Source: Rhodococcoides trifolii
Lineage (GTDB): Bacteria; Actinomycetota; Actinomycetes; Mycobacteriales; Mycobacteriaceae
Reading direction: 5' to 3'
Assembly (NCBI RefSeq): GCF_014635345.1
Contig: NZ_BMCU01000002.1
Location: forward strand, 744,001-808,000
DNA length: 64,000 nucleotides
Shown: positions 57,998 to 64,000 of the stretch, piece by piece
Position numbering within the stretch: position 1 is the stretch's first letter
Layout: each line of letters begins with the position of its first letter
Position numbers and translations under genes: made by a program
The notes under the pieces: model-generated
What the model was told of the DNA's origin: nothing
The model's input: the letters and a program-made list of their open reading frames with translations, nothing else
Database searches by the model: none

Positions 57998-59385
57998 GCG
58001 CAGTCGTCGTCGCCGCACCGGGTTCCGGCAGCGGTAAGACGACCATCGCAACGGGCATCATGGGCGCCTTGCGCAATGTCGGAATGTCGGTTGCGCCGTT
58101 CAAGATCGGGCCCGACTACATCGATCCCGGCTACCACTCGTTGGCCTCGGGCCGTCCCGGCCGCAACCTCGATTCGGTGATGCTCGGGTCCGACGCCATC
58201 GTCCCCCTTCTGAAACACGGAAGTGCGGGGTGCGACGTCGCGGTGGTCGAGGGCGTCATGGGTCTGTTCGACGGCCGGATCGATCTGTCCGAGAACGCGT
58301 TTCCCCCGGCGGCGGCCGAGGGTTCCACCGCGTCCGTCGCCGCGACGATCGGCGCCCCGGTGATACTGGTGATCGATGCCCGTGGTCAGAGTCAGAGTAT
58401 CGGCGCTGTGCTGCACGGGTTTTCGACATACGACGACAACGTGCGCATCGGCGCCGTGATCCTCAACCGCGTCGGCAGCGACCGACACGAGCAGGTACTG
58501 CGACAATCCTGCGAGCGCGTCGGCATCCCGGTCGTCGGTTCGCTGCCGCGCAGCGTCGAGCTCGACGTCCCGTCGCGTCACCTCGGTCTGATCACCGCCA
58601 CCGAGTACGGATCCGCAGCCGGGCGGGCGGTCGCGGCGATGACCGAACTGGTCGAGAAACATGTCGACGTCGCTGCCGTGGCACGGCTGGCCGCTACCGC
58701 CCGCATCCCCGCGGCACCGGCGTGGTCGCCGGAAGCTGCGGTCGGGTCCGGTTCGAGCGGCGCGGAACGCCCTGTGATCGCGGTAGCCGGTGGTCCGGCG
58801 TTCACCTTCGCGTACGCAGAGCACAGCGAACTGCTCGCAGCAGCCGGCGCGGACGTCGTCACGTTCGATCCCCGCCACGACCGGTTGCCGCCGCGAACCG
58901 CGGGACTCGTTCTGCCCGGCGGCTTTCCGGAGGAACACGCCGCCGAGCTCGCCGCCAACGACGAACTGCTGAACGACGTACGTGCCGGAGCGTCGGGCGG
59001 AATGCCGATTCACGGCGAGTGTGCCGGGTTGCTCTACCTCGGGGCGACACTCGACGGCCACACGATGGCCGGCGTCCTCGACGCGGACGCGTCGTTCTCC
59101 GCGCGACTGACCCTCGGTTACCGGTCCGCGGTGGCGTTGACGGATTCCGTCCTGTTCCGGGTGGGAGAACGCGTCACCGGGCACGAGTTCCACCGCACGC
59201 ACCTGGTGCGCAGCGCCGAGGCCCTCGATCCCGCGTGGGGATGGAGCGACAAGCAGGCACCCGTGCGCGAAGGCGTCGTATCCGGGTCCGTGCACGCGTC
59301 GTACCTGCACACCCATCCCGCGTCCGTTCCGCACGCGATCGGCCGGTTCGTCGACGCCGGTCGGCGATACCTCGGTGACGACTGA
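57991..59385 (+). CDS. cobB: Cobyrinate a,c-diamide synthase
   Basis: A 464-residue ATP- and glutamine-dependent enzyme that amidates carboxylates a and c of cobyrinate (or hydrogenobyrinate). The synthetase domain has VVAAPGSGSGKTTIATGIMG, PFKIGPDYIDPGYH and VEGVMGLFDG. The glutaminase domain has the Cys in IHGECAGLLYLG and a late His in ASYLHTHPAS. The ATG at 57991 overlaps the cobO end, and the last 11 bases overlap the next gene. Confidence 0.95.
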   Translation: MVGAVVVAAPGSGSGKTTIATGIMGALRNVGMSVAPFKIGPDYIDPGYHSLASGRPGRNLDSVMLGSDAIVPLLKHGSAGCDVAVVEGVMGLFDGRIDLSENAFPPAAAEGSTASVAATIGAPVILVIDARGQSQSIGAVLHGFSTYDDNVRIGAVILNRVGSDRHEQVLRQSCERVGIPVVGSLPRSVELDVPSRHLGLITATEYGSAAGRAVAAMTELVEKHVDVAAVARLAATARIPAAPAWSPEAAVGSGSSGAERPVIAVAGGPAFTFAYAEHSELLAAAGADVVTFDPRHDRLPPRTAGLVLPGGFPEEHAAELAANDELLNDVRAGASGGMPIHGECAGLLYLGATLDGHTMAGVLDADASFSARLTLGYRSAVALTDSVLFRVGERVTGHEFHRTHLVRSAEALDPAWGWSDKQAPVREGVVSGSVHASYLHTHPASVPHAIGRFVDAGRRYLGDD

Positions 59386-59773
59386 CGCGTTCCCCGTCGC
59401 ACTGGGAATCGGGCTGCGACCGGGTACTTCGGCGGACGATGTCCGCAGCCTCGTGCGCTCCGTACTGCGCCCGGAATGGACCGTCGCGGTGATCGCCACG
59501 CTGGACCGGCGATCGGCGGAGCCGGCCGTGACGGAGCTGGCAGCCGAACTGGGTGCTGACGTCCTCGCCTACGACGCAGCATCGCTCGCCGTCGTCGACA
59601 CGGTGAGCAGCTCGGACGTCACCGCAGCTGCGGTCGGCACCGCGTCGGTCGCCGAGGCGGCAGCGCTTCTCGCGTCCGGGGCCGACAATCTGCTGGCAGT
59701 GCGAGTCAAGAGTGCAACCGTCATCGTGGCCGCAGCCGCGATGGCGTGCCACCGAACGCGAGTGGCACTGTAG
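59375..59773 (+). CDS. cobE: CobE / CbiG C-terminal-domain protein
   Basis: A 132-residue protein matching the C-terminal domain of CbiG, which as a stand-alone protein is called CobE. It shows VALGIGLRPGTSADDVRSLV, an internal TLDRRSAEPAVTELAAELG, and SVAEAAALLASGADNLLAV. It functions in the corrin pathway; in the aerobic route the precise role of CobE is not settled. The GTG at 59375 lies 11 bases inside the end of cobB. It is absent at this place in M. tuberculosis. Confidence 0.82.
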   Translation: MTTDAFPVALGIGLRPGTSADDVRSLVRSVLRPEWTVAVIATLDRRSAEPAVTELAAELGADVLAYDAASLAVVDTVSSSDVTAAAVGTASVAEAAALLASGADNLLAVRVKSATVIVAAAAMACHRTRVAL

Positions 59774-59777
59774 AGGG

Positions 59778-61481
59778 ATGGAAACGGACAATCTTTCGCC
59801 ACGCGTGGTTCTGGGGCCGCTCGTGCGTTACGTCGACTCGCATTGCGCCACGTTCTGGATCGAGACCAGCGCGCCCACCACGGTGACCGTCACGACGTCC
59901 AACGGGTCGACCGTGAGCGAGCAGACGTGGGGCGTGCACGGTCACCATTACGCCGTGGTGGCGGTGTCGGACCTCGGTGAGGACGAGTTGGTGAGCTACG
60001 AGGTTCGACTGGACGATCACCTGGTGTGGCCGCTGCCGGGCCGACGCGCGGTGGTGCATCCGTTCCGCGCCGACGGGCCTGCCACGATTGCCTTCGGCTC
60101 CTGTCGACGCGGCGACACCTACTCCGAGGACGCGCTCTCCCGCATCGGCGCCGATGCTCTCGCCGGGCTCGGGAAGCGCATCCACGACGAGGACCCGTCG
60201 CAGTGGCCGGACGTCTTGGTGTTTCTCGGCGACCAGGTCTACGCGGACGACCCGTCGCCGGAGATCGTCGACCGCCTGCACGCACGGCGCGCGGCGGGAG
60301 ACCGGGTCGCGGGCGCCACGTCCGACGAGATCGCCGACGAGATCTGCGATTTCGAGGAGTACACCTGGCTGTACCACGAGTCGTGGGGTGGCGAACCCGT
60401 CCGAGAACTTCTTGCCACCATTCCGACGTGCATGATTCTCGACGACCACGACCTGCGCGACGATTGGAACTCCTCGGCCGACTGGCGCCGGGAGACGAGC
60501 AAGGAGCCGTGGTTCGACGACCGGGTCATCGGTGCCTTCTCCTCGTACTGGGTGTACCAACACCTGGGCAACCTCTCTCCGTCCGAGCTCGCGTCGGACG
60601 AGATGTACGCCTCCGTGCGGTCGGCGTCCTCGGATCTCGAGCGCGAGAAGTTGTTGGCGCAGTTCGCACTTCGTGCCGACCGCGAGCCCAGTTCCGCGCG
60701 GTGGAGCTACCACCGCGACTTCGGCCGCACCCGGCTGATCATGATCGACTCACGCTGTTCGCGGGACCTGAACCCGGACCGGCGGGCCATGGTGGACGAC
60801 GTCGAGTGGGCGTGGGTCCGCGAGCGCGCGCTCGAAACCGATGCCCACCACATCCTTCTCGGGTCGTCGCTGCCGTTCCTGATGCTTCCGGGCCTGCACC
60901 ACATCGAGGGGTGGAACGAGGCCGTCGCGCAGGGAGCCTGGGGCAAGCGCTTCGCGAAACTGGGCGAAAAGCTCCGCATCGGTCTCGACCTCGAGCACTG
61001 GGCCGCGTTCGGAAAGTCGTTCGGCGACATGGTGTCTCTGGTGAACGACATGGTCTCGTCGACCACCGCCCCCAAGAGCATCGTGTGGTTGTCCGGTGAC
61101 GTCCACTGCTCGTACGTCGCCAAGGCCGAGACCGACGTGCCGACCTCGACCGCCATGTACCAGCTCACGATGTCCCCGTTCCGCAACCCGCTCGAGCTGC
61201 CGGTACGCGTGGTCAACCGCCTGGCGTTCCGGCGTCCCGTGGCCCGCGCGCTCGGCAGACTTGCGCGGGCGGCGAAGGTCGATCCCCCGGATGCGACCTG
61301 GACCACCGAGGCCGGACCCTGGTTCGACAACGGTGTCATGTCGCTCACGACACACGATCGTGCACTCGAACTCAGGGTGGACCACGCGAGCGTCGTCGAC
61401 GGTGAGCAAACCTTGCGTCCGACAGCACAATTGGCGTTGACCAGCGCGGGTGCCAGAAAGTCGCGTGCGCGAGTGACGTAG
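59778..61481 (+). CDS. PhoD-like alkaline phosphatase / metallophosphoesterase
   Basis: A 567-residue phosphatase-fold protein. The metal-site motifs are FGSCRRGD, LVFLGDQVYADD, MILDDHDLRDDW and VWLSGDVHCSYV. An N-terminal fibronectin-like region (about residues 1-95) precedes the catalytic domain. Unlike classic Tat-exported PhoD, there is no signal peptide, so it probably acts in the cytoplasm on an unknown phosphodi- or monoester. It sits between cobE and cysG, inside the cobalamin gene run; whether it takes part in nucleotide-loop chemistry is open. Confidence 0.85.
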   Translation: METDNLSPRVVLGPLVRYVDSHCATFWIETSAPTTVTVTTSNGSTVSEQTWGVHGHHYAVVAVSDLGEDELVSYEVRLDDHLVWPLPGRRAVVHPFRADGPATIAFGSCRRGDTYSEDALSRIGADALAGLGKRIHDEDPSQWPDVLVFLGDQVYADDPSPEIVDRLHARRAAGDRVAGATSDEIADEICDFEEYTWLYHESWGGEPVRELLATIPTCMILDDHDLRDDWNSSADWRRETSKEPWFDDRVIGAFSSYWVYQHLGNLSPSELASDEMYASVRSASSDLEREKLLAQFALRADREPSSARWSYHRDFGRTRLIMIDSRCSRDLNPDRRAMVDDVEWAWVRERALETDAHHILLGSSLPFLMLPGLHHIEGWNEAVAQGAWGKRFAKLGEKLRIGLDLEHWAAFGKSFGDMVSLVNDMVSSTTAPKSIVWLSGDVHCSYVAKAETDVPTSTAMYQLTMSPFRNPLELPVRVVNRLAFRRPVARALGRLARAAKVDPPDATWTTEAGPWFDNGVMSLTTHDRALELRVDHASVVDGEQTLRPTAQLALTSAGARKSRARVT

Positions 61482-61484
61482 GGT
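61479..61484 (+). promoter_or_regulatory. Candidate -10 box TAGGGT for leaderless cysG
   Basis: TAGGGT overlaps the stop codon of the preceding gene and ends 8 bases before the GTG at 61493. The same hexamer and spacing occur at tex. Confidence 0.4.
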
Positions 61485-61492
61485 CTTTTCCC

Positions 61493-62710
61493 GTGGACGC
61501 GACCGAATCTCCGTATCTCGTCGGCCTGAATCTCGCGGGTCGTCGCGTGGTGGTGGTCGGCGGCGGAAGCGTGGCGCAGCGGCGTCTTCCGCTGCTCGTG
61601 GCCTGCGGGGCGCACGTCACGGTGATCACGCGCGAGGCCACGCCTGCCGTCGAGGGGATGGCCAGCTTCGGTCAGATCACCCTCGAGATCCGCGACTACG
61701 CATCCGGAGACCTGCACGATGCGTGGTACGCCGTCGCGTGCACGGACGACCCCGACACCAACGCCGCAATCGTCGCCGAGGCGGAAGGTTCACGCATCTT
61801 CTGCGTGCGCGCCGACATCGCCCGCGACGGCACGGCGGTCACACCGGCCAGCGCGCAGCACGACGGGCTGACCTTCGGCGTTCTCGCCGGCGGTGAGCAC
61901 CGCCGATCCGCGTCCGTGCGCACCGGCCTTCTCGAGGCACTTCAGTCCGGCGCGATCAGCGACTCGACGGAGCCCGTCCCGGCCGGCGTCGCCCTGGTCG
62001 GCGGGGGACCGGGCGACCCCGATCTGATCACGGTGCGCGGTCGGCGCTTGCTCAGCCGAGCCGATGTGGTGGTTGCGGACCGTCTCGCGCCGCCGGAGCT
62101 GCTCGCCGAACTCGGACCCGACGTCGAGGTGATCGATGCGTCGAAGATTCCCTACGGCCGGTTCATGGCACAGGAAGCGATCAACGACGCGCTGATCACC
62201 CACGCCAAAGCCGGCAAGTTCGTCGTACGCCTCAAGGGAGGCGATCCGTACGTGTTCGGACGCGGCTACGAGGAACTCGAAGCGTGCACCGCCGCCGGTG
62301 TCGCGGTGACAGTGGTTCCCGGGATCACCAGCGCCATCTCCGTACCGTCGGCGGCCGGCATACCGGTGACGCATCGCGGGGTGACGCACGAGTTCGTCGT
62401 CGTCAGCGGGCACCTGGCGCCCGACCACCCCGACTCGCTGGTGGACTGGCCGTCGTTGGGGCGGCTGCGCGGAACGATCGTGCTGATGATGGCGGTCGAA
62501 CGAATCGGCGCTTTCGCCGACGTCCTGATCGCGAACGGGCGCCCGACGACCACCCCGGTTGTCGTCGTACAGGAAGGAACCACTCGATCGCAGCGGGTCG
62601 TCACCGCCGACCTCGAGACCGTGGCGTCCCGCGTGATCGAGGAGAACGTGCGCCCGCCGGCCATCATCGTGATCGGTCCGGTCGCCGGGTTCGGACGAGA
62701 CGCGCAGTAA
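61493..62710 (+). CDS. cysG: Precorrin-2 dehydrogenase / uroporphyrinogen-III C-methyltransferase fusion
   Basis: A 405-residue fusion. The N-terminal dehydrogenase (about residues 1-155) has YLVGLNLAGRRVVVVGGGSV. The C-terminal SUMT domain (about 165-400) has VGGGPGDPDLITVRGRRLL, ADVVVADRL and VVRLKGGDPYVFGRGYEE. Together they make precorrin-2 and, with NAD, sirohydrochlorin, the branch point to siroheme and cobalamin. It is the Rv2847c counterpart. The GTG at 61493 follows a TAGGGT box. Confidence 0.95.
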   Translation: MDATESPYLVGLNLAGRRVVVVGGGSVAQRRLPLLVACGAHVTVITREATPAVEGMASFGQITLEIRDYASGDLHDAWYAVACTDDPDTNAAIVAEAEGSRIFCVRADIARDGTAVTPASAQHDGLTFGVLAGGEHRRSASVRTGLLEALQSGAISDSTEPVPAGVALVGGGPGDPDLITVRGRRLLSRADVVVADRLAPPELLAELGPDVEVIDASKIPYGRFMAQEAINDALITHAKAGKFVVRLKGGDPYVFGRGYEELEACTAAGVAVTVVPGITSAISVPSAAGIPVTHRGVTHEFVVVSGHLAPDHPDSLVDWPSLGRLRGTIVLMMAVERIGAFADVLIANGRPTTTPVVVVQEGTTRSQRVVTADLETVASRVIEENVRPPAIIVIGPVAGFGRDAQ

Positions 62711-62713
62711 CGT
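62708..62713 (+). promoter_or_regulatory. Candidate -10 box TAACGT for a leaderless exporter gene
   Basis: TAACGT overlaps the cysG stop and ends 8 bases before the GTG at 62722. No ribosome binding site is present. Confidence 0.4.
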
Positions 62714-62721
62714 CTATCCCC

Positions 62722-64000
62722 GTGTCCGATTCTGCTGCGCCATCGCCCGCCGTGACGTACCCCGTCACGACCCGAGCCTTCGGTCTCGCGATCATCGCTC
62801 TGAGCGGGATGCAGATGATGGCGGTGCTGGACGGGACCGTCGTCAACTTGGCACTCGCGCCGCTGCAGAACGAGCTGGGCCTGTCCGACGCCGGACGTAA
62901 CTGGGTGGTCTCGTCCTACGTGCTGGCGTTCGGTGGACTCATGCTGCTCGGTGGTCGCCTCGGAGACGCGTTCGGTCGCAAGCGCATGTTCCTCACCGGT
63001 GTCGCCCTGTTCACGCTCGCGTCGGCGGCCTGCGGACTCGCGCAGGACGAAGGCATGTTGATCGCGGCCCGCGTGATCCAGGGTGCGGGCGCTGCCGTCG
63101 CGTCACCGACGGCATTCGCCCTCGTGGCCACGACGTTCGCACCGGGACCCGTTCGCAACCAAGCCATCGCCATCTACGCCGCCATGACCGGCGTCGGCTC
63201 GTTCTCCGGCTTGATCATCGGTGGTGCGCTGACCGAGGTGTCCTGGCGGTGGATCTTCCTCATCAACCTGCCCATCGGTGCGCTGATTCTGGTGCTCGGC
63301 ACGAAGGCCCTGGTGGAGACCCGTGCAGATCGGGCGCCTCTCGACGTGCCGGGAGCGGTGTTGGCGACGCTCGGATCGTTCGGTGTCGTTCTCGGTCTGG
63401 TGGAGGGGCCGGAGCGAGGCTGGACCGACACGCTCGTCGTGGCATCCGTGGTCATCGGGCTCGTGTTGATCGGCGCCTTCCTCCTCGTCGAGCGCACGGC
63501 ACAGAACCCGCTGCTCCCGTTCTCCCTGTTTCGAGACCGGGACCGCGTGGCCACCTTCGTCGCCATCTTCTTCTCCGGGGCGGCACTGTTCTCGATGACG
63601 GTCATCGTCGCCGTGTTCGTCCAGGAAGTCCTCGGGTACAGCCCGCTCCATGCGGGCCTGTCGTTCATCCCGTTCGGCGGGGGAATGGCACTGGCGGCGG
63701 TCCTGTCGTCCTGGCTCGCACCCAGGCTGGCGCCTCGTTGGATCATCGGCGCCGGCGCCCTGATCACGTGCGGATACCTGATCTACGCGTCCACCCTCGA
63801 CGTCGGCGCGCAGTACTGGACCAACCTGTTCCTGCCTATCGGCGGGATCGGCTTCGGCGTCGGACTCGCCGTGATCGCCCTCCCGCTGTGCGCCATCGCC
63901 AACGTCGACCACGACCACATCGGGCCGCTCACCGCGATCTCGCTCGTCGCCCAGAACCTCGGTGGGCCGATCGGGCTCGCAGTGGTCTCCGCCATGGCGA
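62722..64000 (+). CDS. efpA: EmrB/QacA-type MFS drug exporter, EfpA-like (C-terminus outside the window)
   Basis: The first 426 residues of a 14-span major facilitator exporter; the right edge cuts it. Motif D1/A are visible as MMAVLDGTVVNLALAPL and GGRLGDAFGRKRMFL, and motif C-like GVGSFSGLIIGGALTEVSWRW follows. About eleven to twelve spans are present before the edge. The gene follows cysG as in M. tuberculosis, where Rv2846c is efpA; I use that symbol on synteny and sequence style. It starts at a GTG behind a -10-like box. Substrate is unknown here. Confidence 0.85.
   Translation, partial: MSDSAAPSPAVTYPVTTRAFGLAIIALSGMQMMAVLDGTVVNLALAPLQNELGLSDAGRNWVVSSYVLAFGGLMLLGGRLGDAFGRKRMFLTGVALFTLASAACGLAQDEGMLIAARVIQGAGAAVASPTAFALVATTFAPGPVRNQAIAIYAAMTGVGSFSGLIIGGALTEVSWRWIFLINLPIGALILVLGTKALVETRADRAPLDVPGAVLATLGSFGVVLGLVEGPERGWTDTLVVASVVIGLVLIGAFLLVERTAQNPLLPFSLFRDRDRVATFVAIFFSGAALFSMTVIVAVFVQEVLGYSPLHAGLSFIPFGGGMALAAVLSSWLAPRLAPRWIIGAGALITCGYLIYASTLDVGAQYWTNLFLPIGGIGFGVGLAVIALPLCAIANVDHDHIGPLTAISLVAQNLGGPIGLAVVSAMA

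Overview
The window is a stretch of chromosome from a high-GC, mycolate-type actinobacterium, most likely Rhodococcus or a close Nocardiaceae relative. The evidence is a mycothione reductase, a BldKB-independent set of Mycobacterium-like families (Lsr2, Rip1-type site-2 protease, EfpA-type exporter, ESX-type MinD ATPase), GTG starts, and a gene order that follows Mycobacterium tuberculosis Rv2904c down to Rv2846c in mirrored orientation. Genus is an inference from protein resemblance and synteny; no rRNA gene is present. Almost everything is core genome. I see no CRISPR array, insertion sequence, prophage, tRNA or rRNA.

Layout. 1-3649: the start of a serine-hydrolase lipoprotein (cut by the left edge), divergent tex, and a membrane protein. 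3847-6493: rplS, lepB, rnhB, a DUF2469 gene and a small hypothetical gene, with a 3 x 32 bp tandem repeat after rnhB. 6576-22437: an atypical response regulator followed by the complete 14-gene nuoA-N operon for proton-pumping NADH:menaquinone oxidoreductase, most junctions being 1-4 base stop/start overlaps. 22723-28260: yraN, comM, dprA, an Lsr2 xenogeneic silencer, an iron-regulated siderophore-interacting reductase with a clear IdeR/DtxR box, and xerC. 28413-30070: an ESX-type MinD ATPase convergent with an M23 peptidase. 30404-34554: rpsB, tsf, pyrH, frr, cdsA. 34567-39237: methyltransferase, CitE-like lyase, rlmN, a small membrane protein, a PuuE-like deacetylase and a DUF1990 gene. 39313-46709: dxr, rip1-like protease, ispG (two steps of the MEP isoprenoid pathway around an intramembrane protease), a GNAT protein, a penicillin-binding lipoprotein and map. 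46709-53254: cobQ, a GntR/ABC exporter operon, a small hydrolase, mtr and a lipase-like hydrolase. 53347-64000: mqo, a GNAT gene, a ChlI-ChlD chelatase fusion, cobO, cobB, cobE-like, a PhoD-like phosphatase, cysG and the start of an efpA-like exporter, packed as one long run.

How the genes work together. NuoA-N and Mqo both feed electrons to the quinone pool. CobQ, the chelatase, CobO, CobB, CobE and CysG make up a large part of a cobalamin and siroheme route, though the window lacks the CobN-type chelatase subunit and most methyltransferases. Dxr and IspG supply isoprenoids. RpsB, Tsf, PyrH, Frr and CdsA are the conserved translation/nucleotide/lipid block.

The most unusual signals are (1) a dispersed, REP-like GC-rich element of about 24-30 bp found as tandem triplets at 5744-5839 and 45721-45819 in opposite orientations and once inside the coding start of nuoD; (2) a recurrent pattern of a TANNNT hexamer 6-8 bases before a start codon without a ribosome binding site, pointing to many leaderless mRNAs; (3) placement of the nuo operon and an Lsr2 gene inside an otherwise Mycobacterium-like gene order; (4) several candidate operators (IdeR, Crp/GlxR, YtrA-type, and a perfect 14-base palindrome at mqo). 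I did not find a clearly new multi-gene system.
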